A stretch of DNA of 64,000 bases from contig JAHQRK010000001.1 of NCBI GenBank assembly GCA_019828595.1, forward strand, positions 248,001 to 312,000, read 5' to 3'. The notes beneath the pieces are model-generated. The model had not been told where the DNA came from. It made no database searches and was given only the letters and a program-made list of their open reading frames with translations. The stretch comes from Aphanomyces cochlioides. Lineage: Eukaryota > Oomycota > Saprolegniomycetes > Saprolegniales > Verrucalvaceae. This document shows positions 19,524 through 31,471 of the stretch, one piece after another. A program made the position numbers and the translations under genes. Numbering within the stretch: the first letter of the stretch is position 1; every line of letters begins with the position of its first letter.

Positions 19524-20825
19524 TTACAGGTGGTATATCCGGACAGCTTCATCGCTCGAGTCATCACAATCGCTGGACTCCGATGTGGGATCATCACAAA
19601 AATTTTCATCAGACGCCTTGATCTCTTCATAGAGAGCAAGTAGCTCAACAGTAGAATGCGATCGTCTTGGCGATTGTACTGGGTGACAAGTCCGTGAACG
19701 CCATGTGCAGTCGATGCCCAACATCTTCAAAGGTGATTCTTACATCCAACGTCCCCCTTCATCTTTGCCCAAACCATTTCAATCGGTTGGAGCTCAGAGT
19801 AGCCAGGAGCAGTATAAACGACGTCATGCCCTCTTGATCGGGCCAAGTCAACGACCATTGGGCTCACATTGGTCGAAATGTACTCCTTGAGCCGAGCCCA
19901 AATTGTAGAGCGCAAATCGGAAGCCGAAACAAGGATTCCATAATCACGACAAGCGTCAAGCATTTGTTCTTTCATCCACTTTCCACTTGGAGTTGAGGGT
20001 GGCTTGGACTTGTGGTACTTGGCGTTGTCCATGACGAAAACTACCGCAGAATATCCAAGCGTTTCAACTTCATCGACCAGCAAAGCAAACCACTTGATTA
20101 AACATTGAATGATAATCGTTCAATATACCGGCAATAAAACAATATCGGCGACCCTTGTGTTTGGGCTTGGTTTCGACATCGTCCTCGGGATCATACAAGC
20201 TGTGGTTGTGTCGTGAATAGTGGTGATGGATGAAGCTTTCATCAATATAGACCACTGGCGTTTTAGGAGCCAATTGGACGACGGCTACCATGTATTCGAT
20301 GTAGGTGTCACAAGCGAGGAGGTGGGCAGCAGACAATCTATACGGCGTTTGACCAGAGCGCTTGCCTCTCTCGTAACCTTGCTTGATTAGAAATTGTTGT
20401 ACTGCGCGGAGACATGAAGCTTCATCCTTTTTGTCATTTGGCTTGATGGTGACGTGGCCATGCTGTTGCAGTAATGTGACTATGTCCTTTGCGACTGTCC
20501 TCTCGCGTTTAATGGACCTGTCGCGTATGAACGTTTGGACCAGCGCCAGAACTGCAGGATTCGATGGTACACGTTGGGTGTGATTACTTGCGTTAGATGG
20601 TGGGGGAACTGGCACGACGTTGCCAGACGCGACGTAGTCTGACCATACACTCTTCACAGTGCGTTCGCCACGCCCTAGCATTGCGGCAACCTTGCCTGAA
20701 ACATCTTTCTCGCCTTGATTCCGCAAGTAGCAGATCAATTGAAGCACATCGAGCCGCTCCTCTCGTGTGAGGCTTCGAGGTCGCAACGTCCTCACCAATG
20801 CCAAGCCTGCAAGTGTCTTCTCCAT
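19524..20825 (-). pseudogene. IS630/Tc1-like DDE transposase, broken copy
   Basis: The N-terminal part (ATG 20825) has a helix-turn-helix region (LTREERLDVLQLICYLRNQG). The catalytic core is recognisable: first Asp in VVYIDESFIHHHYSRH, second in VVFVMDNAKYHKSK, third acidic residue in SELQPIEMVWAKMKG. The first two lie in different frames, joined by a shift near 20085-20095, where the sequence between CFIAGI and the downstream core is also about 30 aa shorter than in the copy at 40160-41069, indicating an internal deletion. A second shift follows GDVG near 19745; the frame then carries TFEDVGHRLHMAFTDLSPS. An acidic tail ends near 19524. I could not identify terminal inverted repeats. Confidence 0.75.
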
Positions 20826-20849
20826 CCACGGGTCGACTTTCAGAATGGC

Positions 20850-22200
20850 TCCAAGCTTCCGGATGAAAATATATTAAGTTTAGACAGGTACTTGAAACTC
20901 TCGATATATTATATGGGTTTTTTGAAAGCTTGTAATTTTTTATAAAGGTTATGTTTTTTCAGAGGTAAATTTCTCTGTTTTTCAACTTTATTCCATCTAT
21001 TTCATGGTTTCTTTTATGTCAGGGGTCAATCGCCTACACCATCCGGAACACAGAAAAATTCCGCTTCGTTTGAACAAAGTTGCAACTTGATCCGACCAAT
21101 GGTTGCCGAGATATCGTGGCAGGTTCCCTCGATGCTCTCGAGGACTGTAAGCAGCTCCAAAAATGTATAACATTTTACAGTAATGAATTATGGAGAGTTT
21201 TGAACTATTATCAAAATATAGAGTACATACTCAATTTCTCGACACCAAGTTCGGACAAGCCATGCATCGCATCGACAAACTAGTCATAGATGATCTCAGT
21301 ATGGTCGAAGCACTTGGTTTCTGCCCGAGAGATAAGGTTTGGAACGCCCAGACACACAGTTCATCAAGCGTTTGGACTTGTCATCATTGAATCGTGCCTA
21401 AACAACAACTTTTGCTTGAGACAACACAAAAGTCGTTTGAATTTGAATTTATGAACATGATTGACTGGATATGAAACTCTTCTGTTTAAATTCACACGTC
21501 AAGGTTGCCTTGGCTATCCAAGTGAGTATCCGTAAATTTTAGTCATGTGCTGGACGAGTGTCAAGCATTTTCGCCACGATAAATTTGAAAAGCACAGTGA
21601 AACGTGCTCGTGCTTGATGTCGACATATTCCTTTCGTTTCATACTCCTTACATTGACCACAACTTTCTAACCCCATGAAGTAAGGTGCAATGCTTAGCAT
21701 GATCAACCAGTGCATGGTCTCACTTCACATTTCCCTTCCTCCGTGAATTCAAAGCGAGGAGTTCTTTTCTCTGTGTCGCGCCACCCAGTTGGTTGGACAA
21801 CCACCTGGGAGTCGCATGTTTTAAAAGTCACATTGCAGAAAAACTGTTTGAATGATTTCACGGTTCACTGCGCGCAATCTGCGGTTTCAGAGCAGATCGA
21901 AAGCCGCACATTGCAGGGCGAAATTCACTTATTGTGTCAACAAATTGATTGTGGCCTGTAGCGTGTGGTATTTCTATCAACATTAAGGTGATGCAAAAGC
22001 AGAAACACAAAGAATAGCGCGAGAGCGTTTTGCGCTGCCGTCGACACATTTTTCGATTTTTTCTCACAGCGACGAGTGTAACTCTTCGTTGCTATTGCTC
22101 GCCAAGCCTCTCTCTCTCTGTTCATTTGGTCTCTGTCCTTGCGCTGTTCCAAGTTCATTCACGTTGACTGCAATCCTCGTTCCAGAGACGAACATTTAGC
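20850..22200. other. Intergenic region, possible stray exons
   Basis: Between the IS630-like remnant and the P450 pseudogene. Open stretches near 21080-21130 (contains DPTNGCRDIVAGSLDALEDC) and near 21256-21390 (contains FGQAMHRIDKLVIDDLSMVE) look like fragments of a protein-coding gene on the plus strand, but no start, consistent splicing or family is evident. The last 700 bp would include the P450 promoter. Confidence 0.3.
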
Positions 22201-22241
22201 TCTCCGCTTCAACATCGACACATTTTGCATTGAACTTGCGA

Positions 22242-23520
22242 ATGAACGTCGACGTGACGCTCCTTCTTGCAGCGACTGCGACGGCGTGGTTCGCTATTCT
22301 CATTCAGACGTACGTGATGCGTCGCAAAACATCAAGCACGATTCCAACAGTTCCATCGTGGATTCCATACCTTGGCTCTGCTTTGGACTTTTCGAAAGAT
22401 CCCGTTGGCTTCATTCGATCGTGCAGCGCCAAGTACGGCTCGGTCTTCAATGTCTACCTCGGAGGCAAGACCATGACGTTCTTTGTTTCCCAGAAGCACT
22501 ACGCCATGATGCTCAAACACAAGTCGATCTCGCACAAACCAGTTTTCTCACGAGTGGCCGCGACCGTCTTGAGCGAAAGCACCGCCTTCTGTAGCCAAAT
22601 GTACGCGCCCAAGCTGAGCAAGCCCATCGAGGCATACCATGCGCTCCGTGTCCCTCATTTACTCAGCTTGACGGCAGTCAAATCGCTCATGGAGAACACA
22701 TTTTGCCACCAGCGTCGGGTTTTGAAATCATTCGATGCCACTGGGCGATTGTCGCTGTTGCGATTTGCCCAGCGGTGCATCTTTGACTCAGGGACGCGCG
22801 CTCTCTTTGGCAACAAGCTCGGGGACAATTCTCCATCGCTATGGGATTACTACACTGGATTTGACAAGTCGGTCAAGCTCATGGTTGCAGGAGTCCCCAA
22901 CAGTACGTCGCTGTCATCTTCATCAAACTAAGGTGTCTTCCTTAGTCTTCCTGCGTTCAACCATCCGCGCGAGGGATAATCTCATCCATGCGATCGACAA
23001 GAACCTCGGCGATGACGCATAGACCTTTATCCAGAAGCGCAACGAGGTAGATTTGTTTCCTTGAGATGACACATTCTGAACGACATCCATATCGACAGCT
23101 CATTCACGATATTCCTAGTATTGAGCCGCTGGATGCGGCGAAGGAATCCATGTCGATGTTGTGGGCCGCCAGTACCAATTCTTTCACGACGGCGTATTGG
23201 ACACTCTTTTATCTTCTGCGGGAGAAAGCCGCTTGGATTGCCGTCCGTGACGAAGTCTATACTCATCTGCCCCGAGACACTCAACAAGCGTGGACAAGCG
23301 AGCAGTTAGGCCAATGCGTCCTGCTAGCCAGCGCTGTGGATGAAGCCTTGAGATTATGTGCGTCGTCGCTGCTCTTGCGTGTGGCAACGGACGATATTGA
23401 TTTCATGGAGATGGTAACGAGCGCTAGACCGTCTCACCTTGACTTTCTCGTCAGGATCCGCCCGTGCACTTGCCAAAGGGATCAAATGTCGTGATTTATC
23501 CAGCGTTGACTCATTTCGAG
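22242..23520 (+). pseudogene. Cytochrome P450 pseudogene, 3' end lost
   Basis: Exons 22242-22902, 22946-23046, 23099-23413 and 23455 onward join in frame. An N-terminal hydrophobic anchor (about residues 4-25) is followed by the proline hinge IPTVPSWIPYLGSALDF; later come the I-helix-like region MLWAASTNSFTTAYWTLFYL and the K-helix ExxR in VDEALRLCASS, then DPPVHLPKGSNVVIYPALTH. The style resembles CYP7/CYP8-like microsomal enzymes. TAG at 23020-23022 interrupts exon 2, and the reading runs at about 23520 straight into a retroelement gag, so the haem-binding Cys loop is missing. No P450 sequence resumes downstream of the element. It cannot make a working oxygenase. Confidence 0.75.
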
Positions 23521-26500
23521 CGCCGTTGTTTCAACTGTGGCCAGACTGGTCACTTCACAAGAAAATGCCCTCAGCCTTCACAGGCGAGGAAGAACCCGAA
23601 TTACTCCCACACAGCTCGCGCGGTGGCGCCTATCGTGGGCGTGGGCGTGGCTACGGCCATCACCAGGGGAAAAAGAACTCCCAGTAGGCGCGAGGCGACC
23701 TACTGGGACAACTCTAGGCTCTGATGAAGAGCGTTCCGGCATACCGCCTGTTCGTCAGAACCTAGCCTCTGACACATTACAGTTTCAACTGGAACAGCAT
23801 ACTACGATGCTGCATGTCGAGATGCCCGTGGAGGGCTTCAACCGAAAGCTCCGAGTCTTAATCGACTGTGGAGCGTCGAAGAATTTTGCCCGTCGACAGA
23901 CGCTCGAAGAGAATGCGAGCCTCTATGCCGAGGTCGACAGCGGCACGTCTCTGACTGCGACTGTGCGCGTCAAGTTGGGTGATGGGTTGGTAGTGACCGC
24001 ACCCAAGAGATCAGTGCGCCTGTTATCACAGGTTGGCACGTTCAGTAGTCTGGAAGACTACTTCGTCATAGACCTAGATGAGCGCTGGAACCTCATGCTA
24101 GGCATGGGCTGGTTGGAGAAACACCAGCCCTGCATAAACTGGCGGGCCAAGACCATTCATGAGGTCGGCCCCGACTTTCTCAAAAGCCATATGGGCATGG
24201 AGAGTAATGAGCCCATCCCCTCGCCAGCTGGCGATGAGCAGTTAGCTACGCTGCGTCAGCTCCCGGCTACGGGAAAGTCGACACGCCAGGGCGGTCCTAT
24301 GTCTTCCAAGGAAGATATTGGCCGTCAGGCCTTCAACAACACTTGGGCAAATACCCGACGGACTGGGTTGCCTGTGTACAAGAGTAATGCCCAACGGACC
24401 GGGCTTAATGTCTCCTTCGCGAGTGCACCGACGGACCGAGTGCACGGAGACGTGATTGTTGAAGAGGATGCGTTGGAGCGGTGTCCTATGCTGACGCTGC
24501 CCGTGTCTGGGCGCGTCTTTGTTGAAGATGTCATTTTGTCGCATTGCGACTTGACTGAGCTGCCGACGACAGCTGAAGAAATATGCAAGCTCGAAGAGAT
24601 GAGCTTTGCTGAGTTTAGAAGTGCTCTGCGCTCCCAGCGCATCACCAGTATCGCAGTGATACAGAGTGTTGATGAGATTGACCTCTATACGACGTCCGCG
24701 GAGGATCCAGACGTTGCTGGCGAGACACCGCCAGCACACTCTCGCGTATGGGATAGGCTCCGAACGAGCCCGTTTTACCCCCTCGTGAAGGAATACGAGG
24801 ATATCTTCCCGGAGGAAGTTCCCGCGAGACTGCCCAAGGACAATGGCGTGCGTCATGAGATTGACTTGACGTCAGAGACAAAGTGGTGTGTCACTCGACA
24901 GTGGCCACTACCACGCGAGCAAGTCGAGTTCATTGACTCATTCTTCGCTGCACGCAAGAAGGCGGGGCACGTACGGGAGAGTACGTCGCCACACTCGAGT
25001 CCGACCTTCTGCGTCAAGAAGCCTAGCGGCTCTTGGCGAATCGTTCATGCTTATAACAAGCTGAACGCAGCCACCATCCCGGCGCAAACGCCGATTCCCA
25101 GAAAAGACGTCATCATTGACAGCATGGGTGGCTCGACGATCTTTTCAACGATCGATCTGCGCGATGAATTTTATCAAATCCTCATGCGCACATGTGACAT
25201 TCCCAAGACGGCTGTCTCGACGCCGTCGGGCATGCTGTGGGAGTGGCTGGTGATGCCACAAGGGCTCGCCAATGCCCCAGCGACCTTCAACCGAATGGTC
25301 ACGCAAAAGTTGCGCCCGTTGCGCGACTTTGCGCCGTCGTACTTCGACGACATATACGTGCACAGCCGTGCAGACAAGAATCGCACAGATGTGCATGTCC
25401 ATCTTGGACACCTGCGGCAGGTCTTTCAGACGCTGCAAGATGCAGGATTGTATGCCAACTTACAGAAGTGTATGTTCGGCGTTGCAGAAATACCCGTACT
25501 CGGGGAGTACGTTGGTATCAATGGATGTCGGCCAGACCCGGCCAAAGTCACCACGATCACAACTTGGCCTGTCCCCGCCACTGCGACAGAGCTCCGCAGC
25601 TGGCTTGGTCTTGCGACCTACCTACACAAGTTTTCGAAGAACTTTGCCGACATCGCGGCTACTAATGAAGGATGTCCAGTGGGACTGGACACAAGATTGT
25701 CAAGAGGCTTTTGACGGCATCAAAGCCAGCCTCACGCAAGCGCCGATCCTGGCGTTGCCTGACTTCAATCGACCATTCTCGGTCGTCTGTGATGCATCTG
25801 TGCGAGCAATAGGTTGCTGCCTCATGCAAAAGGATGACGAGGGTCGTGACCGACCCCTCTCCTATCAGTCACGGCAGCTGCGCGCTGCTGAGCGCAACTA
25901 TCCGGTCCATGACCTCGAATTACTGGCGATGAAATACGCCTTGGTCAAATCCCGCATCTACCTTCTCGGTTCGAAACCGTTTACGGTATACACGGATCAC
26001 GCGTCCTTGCGGACTGCCGTGAACTCGCCGCACATCTCTGACCGGATGGCCAGATGGCTTGCGTTTTCGCGGAATACAACATGACTGTTGAGTACAAACC
26101 AGGTCGTACCAACGTCATTGCAGACGCGCTGTCGCGCCGTCCAGCGGAGGAGGAACCTCCCTGCCTGTCTGCCCTATCCGAAGTCCGTTCGGACTTGTTT
26201 GATCGCATTCGAGGATCGTATAGCCTCGATCCCGCACTTCGCCAGACGATTGATGCCATTACCGCTGGCAAATCACTCTCCACCAAGGTAGTCCAGATCG
26301 GACGTTTCACCTTCCACGACGACCTGTTGTGGTACGCGGTCACCCCGGGGGACGCCCCGAGAGTGGCTGTGCCGTGTGACCCGGCTCTTCGTGCGGAGAT
26401 CATCCGCGAATTCCACGACACTTCGAGCGCCGGCCATTTCGGTCGTGAAAAGACATACTTGTCTGTCGCCCGCTCCTTCTGGTGGCCACGCCTATACAAG

Positions 26501-27480
26501 GCGGTGGCGCGCTTTGTCGCATCGTGTGGTGTCTGTCAGGCCGTTAAGGCCGCCCCACACTCGCAAGCTCCGCTCCAGAGTTTGGACTTCCACTCGAACT
26601 GTGGGAGTCCGTGAGCATGGACTTTATCTTTGGCTTGCCCGCCGACAAGTCGGGCAATACGGGTATCTTCACCCTTGTCGACATCCAAGTACCTGATCGC
26701 GCTGCCTGTTAAGGCATCCGTCACGGCGGAGCTGTCAGCTCGCCTTTTCTTTGACAACGTCTATTGTCATTTTGGACTCCCGTCCAGTATCGTCTCGGAT
26801 CGAGACCCTAGGTTTACGTCCCATTTTTGGCGAGCGCTGTTCGCGCTCTGCGGGACGACGTTAAACATGTCCAGCTCGGACCATCCAGAGTCTGATGGTC
26901 AGACCGAACGCGCGAATCGCGTTCTCGAAGACATCCTTCGAAGCTATGCCTTGTCTAGACCGAAAACATGGAGCTCCATGTTGCCGACAGCGTGTTTTGC
27001 CTATAACACGTCTGTTCACGCGTCAACGGGCCTTACGCCCTTCTACGCGGTGCATTTGAAGCACCCGCGACTCCCCACGGACGTGGATCATCCTGTTTTA
27101 AGCGTGGGAGGAATCACCGATGATGTTCCGCGGCGGACAGCCGCTTCTGTCGAACACTTCGCGTTGCAGCGCGAGTCCTTGTTATTGCGTCTGCGCGAAA
27201 ACATCGCCAGCGCTCAGGCCAAACAGGCTAGACAAGCCAACAAACACAACCGAGGAAATACAAATGTGTATTCGGTTAATAACCTAGTCTACGTGCATCG
27301 GTCGGTCGTGAACGGACCTAGCGGCCCTTCGAAGCTTCGCTGCCCTTGGTTGGGGCCGTTCCCTATTCGAAAAGTTATTAGTCCAGTGGACTACGAGCTC
27401 GAACTGCCCGCTGACTGGGACATCCATCCCGTCATCTACACGGGCAAGCTCAAGAGACACATACCTCAGGATGAGGTTAC
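23520..27480 (+). pseudogene. pol: Ty3/gypsy I gag-pol remnant
   Basis: The zinc knuckle CFNCGQTGHFTRKCP (23524-23570) is followed in another frame by a protease with LIDCGASKNFARR, where the usual D-S/T-G active site reads D-C-G. Reverse transcriptase motifs are TIPAQTPIPRKD, DLRDEFYQI, PQGLANAPATFNRMV and the catalytic YFDDIYVHS near 25340. After a frame change near 25670 come RNase H (VVCDASVRAIGCCLMQ, YTDHASLRT) and the integrase HHCC region near 26400-26550. Another shift near 26600-26700 breaks the integrase core around its first Asp; SDRDPRFTS and the TERANRVLED glutamate follow, then a GPY/F-like module (GPFPIRKVISPVDYELELP). No chromodomain is visible. Several shifts make this copy dead. 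Confidence 0.8.
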
Positions 27481-28751
27481 CCCTTCTTCAGTTCCTCAAA
27501 CGGAACGTAGTCCTGTTGGATCTTCGAATAGAGCGCTTGAAGGTGCGCGTCCACACGATCTCTCTCCTGTGCGAGACGCTCGATCAAGCGCTCAAGTTCC
27601 GAGCACTTCTTGTAGAAGTCCTGGCGTTGAACGTCCGTCTCGCGGGCCCAGTTCTTCAAGCCCTCGGCGGTCGGCGCGTGTTGCTCGCAGAGCTGCGACA
27701 TCTTCTCAAAGCGCGATTGCAAGTCGCGACGCTTCTCGCGCTCAGTCTGGAGCTCATCTTGAAGGTCCTGAAGCCGACCTTTAAACTCCTGTTCGGAGTG
27801 ACCAAGTTGGCGGGTCAGCTCCGCAACTTCATCACGCAGCTGGTAAAGATGTTCGTCCAGCGCATATCTCGGCCGGTCCCGACTCGGACTACGCCCCGCC
27901 TCTCGGCGCGAACGTTTCGCCTCAGGCTCGGTCGAGCGAGAGCGAGAACGAGGGGCACGATGACGGCGCGCGGATTGTCGCACAGCGCTGGGGCCAGCAC
28001 GGCCGCGAGTATCGCCTCTCGGCGCATAATTCGGAGGCGGCTCCTATGGACACATGGGTGAGAGAAGCGGAACTTGGTCCAGACTCACATAGACTACTCT
28101 CAGCTTTTGGTACGCGACAGCGATCGCTCCGACGGTCTCGGCAGCGAGGCGTACCTTCAAGCCTTGGCGCTCACGCGCGAAATTAACGACACGCTCTTGG
28201 AACTTAGCGTAGTTGTGGGGCCACGTCGTGGTGTCAAGCGAAATACGCACCAGCATTCGGTTGGCCCAGATGGCCACGTACTCAAATTTCGTTTCGTCCC
28301 GCAAGGGAGAAACAGGTACAAACGCGCGCATACCACCAAAGCGGCGCTGGTCTTGTCGGATCGAAGGCCATTCGGCCGTATCGACGATGACTGGGTTGCA
28401 GGACTCCCACAAAGTCACTGCGAAGGCAACCCCCGCCGCAAAATAACTCTTTGACTCGCCGCGCAGGCGCGAAGGCAATTGCGCCAACAAATCTCGAAAC
28501 TTGCCCGGATCGGGAGTGCCACTGCGAGAGGCTGCAAAGCCTGGCATTTGATCGAAGGTCAGATCGCATCCTGTGTCGGATGCCTGACAATGCGCGTGGA
28601 CACCACCGCCAAGTCGAGTTTGGCCCTCACGGATCCAAAGGTACTCAAGGTATTTGGGGCACCCCTGCGCCGGCGCTGCGCTTTGCTCGCGACTGCCCAG
28701 ATCGGGCGAGGGCGGCGTGTACTCGTAATCGACCTCTTCGTCGGCGTACAT
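27477..28751 (-). CDS. Antisense ORF inside Ty3/gypsy I, coiled-coil protein split by one amber codon
   Basis: Opposite to pol, an open frame starts at ATG 28751 (MYADEEVDYEYTPPSP; upstream in-frame ATG at 28805) and runs to TAG at 28041-28043, then continues in the same frame to 27477. Together this is about 424 codons with a single stop. The first part is globular (LAQLPSRLRGESKSYFAAGV, WESCNPVIVDTAEW); the second has an Arg/Ser-rich basic stretch (RHRAPRSRSRSTEPEAKRSR) and a strong coiled coil (LYQLRDEVAELTRQLGHSEQ and onward), reminiscent of a basic region plus zipper. It overlaps the last codons of pol. Antisense ORFs between pol and the 3' LTR are known in some plant Ty3/gypsy elements. 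I do not recognise this protein's family. Confidence 0.5.
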
Positions 28752-28901
28752 TTTTGAAAATGTTCCTGATTGGCTCAGTGAGAGCCAATGTGACAGTTGG
28801 AACACACCAGTCCTAGTTCAGACGGGACTGTGAATGGATTGCCCCCAGCGAGGGAGGCATCTCTGCAAAGCTTACGGGCTTTCGCCCTAAGTGTGGGAGG
28901 A

Positions 28902-29234
28902 TGTAACCGTGCCATGTCTGGCAGGTACATAAGATGAAGGCGCGGTCTGCGCATTGACCTGGCGCCCTGCAGTAGCGGTTCCCCGCGCTCTGCTGAGAGA
29001 ACGACTGGCCTTGGGAGGCCAGAGAAGTTGAAGCCTAAGCGAGGCTGAGCGACAGCCAACGAGAAACAAGAGAAGCTTGAGACTTAGGTTGCTTTAACTT
29101 TAATTCACTCTTACACTTCAGTCGCAGTTCACACGCGCCTGATATCCTCTGCGCCCGGTTACACGAGTCGTCTCTCGTTCTTTGTGTTTCTGCTTTGTAG
29201 TCCAGTTGTGGCGTGAACTCGGGGATTAAGTACA
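28902..29234 (+). repeat. 3' LTR of Ty3/gypsy I
   Basis: Begins TGTAAC directly after a purine-rich tract and ends AAGTACA, giving the TG...CA form. Length 333 bp. No partner LTR exists in the window. Confidence 0.65.
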
Positions 29235-29256
29235 ATGTTTTAATGTGGTAGCATTA

Positions 29257-29925
29257 GAGCATCTCCACTCCTGGTTTGTATTGTAACGTAAATAAAAACT
29301 TGAACTCAACGCTGATTGGCTAATCATGCTTACAAACCAAGTGCCATTAATTTTTATGCACTCGCACCGATTGCTAACACAGCTGATAGCGACTCTAAGG
29401 AAGAAGTTGCCTTGCTTCTTGAGGATGACGTGAGAATATTCGACATTTTGTCATACTATGTGAGCAACCGAACATGTAAAGGCTAGTCTGGTCGCGAGCA
29501 GGACGCTTGAAGTCTCTTTTTCGAGACTTTGCTTTTGGCCACGTAAGACTCATTCGGGACTATTTCAGTGAGGCACCAGTTTGTGGAGGGCACACTCTAT
29601 AAGGTTAATTGTAATCATCTCTCTATGACTAGAGGACGACTTCGTGTTGCCACTTCGCGTGAACACTGCTCCAAAACGTCTCTTGCTTCATTGTCCTAGC
29701 AACACGCGAGACTTCAGACCAACATTTGGAAGTGAACAACCAATCACATTATCCTTCGACCAACATTCCCAAGTTTGTAAGTTGGCCAGTCAATTTTTAT
29801 TTTGTCAATTTTACAAACAAAAATGTCTCAGACGTGTAAATTTTACAAATATAAACTCCCAGTGGGGTTGATTATTTCTGATTCTCGTTTGTATTTACCG
29901 TTACAAACCAGGAGTGGAGATGCTC
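29257..29925. mobile_element. 669-bp Harbinger-like MITE
   Basis: Inverted ends start GAGCATCTCCACTCCTGG and extend over TTTGTA (about 24 bp), flanked by TTA on both sides, as in PIF/Harbinger elements. The inverted similarity continues imperfectly inward (AACGTAAAT / ATTTACCGTT). The interior has no transposase. It starts only 22 bp after the 3' LTR. Confidence 0.8.
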
Positions 29926-30283
29926 TTATCAGCGTTTAGTTTAAATGAATCCGAGCCTTCTTCTAAGTGATGGACATCGCTGTTCCCACCGAAATGTGTT
30001 TGTTTTTCTCCAAGCTGATGTCAAAAGATTGATGACGAGAATGGATTGATGAATATATAATACTGTACTACATGTGAAGAATTCGTTATATCAAGTTAAT
30101 ATTGTAACATTGTAAATATATACTACTCTGTGCGGCAATCAAATGTACATCTGCTGCATCTATGATAGGATCATGATCTTTTTGTATGGTAGGAAACCTA
30201 TCACAGTTGCCTGAAATTCATTTTCAATAAATATTTTTGACTTGATTTCAGTATACGATTTTGAAAGGTGCAAAATTCTGTGC

Positions 30284-30310
30284 AACTGTGATAGAGATTC
30301 TATCACAGTT
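30284..30310. repeat. Perfect hairpin, 12-bp arms
   Basis: AACTGTGATAGA, loop GAT, then the exact complement. The left arm also pairs with 30198-30210, so two alternative foldings are possible. Confidence 0.75.
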
Positions 30311-31030
30311 CCTAAAAAAACCATTATTGGCCTAAATATAGCTTCTTTTACTCGTAGCTTATTAAAGTCAAACGGACAAACAAAATGCCGTCCTGAATAT
30401 ACTTTAACATCTAGCATGCATACAAGCTAGGCTAGCTACAAGACAACATTTCTTTTGTTGACGTGTTAAGTGCTCGCTGACCTGATTGTGATGTGAATAC
30501 CTGGAGCAAAAAGCACAATACATCGTTGATTTCTAAAATACTTTATGATTAACTAATGAAACGATAAGGAAGAGCAATCTTCACAGGTAACGGTGACGGA
30601 TGTGATCTCCTCATTTCGCTACTATCTCACGACTTTTGACGTAGTAACGTCAAAATTTGTGTGATTCATGTGTCTTTTGGAGGATGTATGTTCTGTGTGG
30701 ACTGATTGAATTTATGATAGCTACTATTTAACTGTAAGTAGATGGTGGGGGATGCATGAAGAATCACAATTTCTGTTTGCAAAATACACTTAGAATCAGT
30801 GCAGGTGTAATAATAATGTGTCTGTATGACAAAAAATCGCCCGGGGTGGGAAACGACGAGCGCTTATGTCGATACCCCAAAGTGCTAAGTGTAATCGAAA
30901 GTATGCCGTTTCTGTCTTTGACACCTATGGCAAATTCAACTGGCAAAGTTCCACGAGGTTCAACATTGCAACATTGTCAGACATCAAGTCAATTCATTAC
31001 ATTAACTACCAATCATATTGCGTTATACGG

Positions 31031-31051
31031 TGTGATAGGAATCCTATCACA
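31031..31051. repeat. Perfect hairpin, 9-bp arms
   Basis: TGTGATAGG, loop AAT, then the exact complement; same core as the hairpin at 30284. Confidence 0.7.
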
Positions 31052-31471
31052 GATGCCGTCATTATATACATTTCAGAGAAGTTGAAGTACACAAAAATAT
31101 TCACTTGAAATTTGTAAACTCGTCTGATACGATACATTACAGTTGTACAACTGGTCTTCATTCATTGGCTGATCGCCAACTTTTGACGCGATCTCATTGG
31201 CGGGATACATTGCAGGGCATAACCCAATGCCCCAACACAACTTCCTAAGACCATAATTCAGTTTGCCTTTGGTTGATAACCGCGCCGTTTTAACTGGCGA
31301 ATCAGCGTTGTTTCACTAATGGTTTTGACCAATCAACGGCCCGTAACTCGAAAATACAAGTTTACATTGGGTCGTATTTCCCAAATGTACATTTCATTTC
31401 CGCACAGAGTAGTACCCTTTCTTTTGCATCATGCATGAAATGTAATTTGATCGGTATGCATGGTCTACGGT

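Larger units (their letters stand above)
23520..29234 (+). mobile_element. Ty3/gypsy retroelement I, 5'-truncated, with antisense ORF
   Basis: On the plus strand the order is gag zinc knuckle, aspartic protease, reverse transcriptase, RNase H, integrase, which is the Ty3/gypsy order. A purine tract (GTGTGGGAGGA) precedes a 3' LTR at 28902-29234 that begins TGTAAC and ends TACA. No 5' LTR or gag capsid region is present: the sequence begins at the zinc knuckle directly next to P450 sequence. Between pol and the LTR lies about 1.3 kb with a long frame on the opposite strand. No target duplication can be checked because the 5' end is gone. Confidence 0.8.
29926..31471. other. AT-rich intergenic region with CTATCACAG hairpins
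   Basis: No gene is supported. The sequence contains three related inverted repeats: CTATCACAGTTGC at 30198-30210 with its complement at 30282-30294; a hairpin at 30284-30310 with 12-bp arms and a three-base loop; and one at 31031-31051 with 9-bp arms. These may be ends of a small inverted-repeat element family. The 3' flank of the ABCA gene lies at its right end. Confidence 0.5.

Noticed and set aside
24242..24856. 204-aa minus-strand frame inside Ty3/gypsy I pol
   Set aside because: It lies opposite the protease-to-RT coding region, has no recognisable feature and contrasts with the 27477-28751 antisense frame, which has coiled-coil structure.
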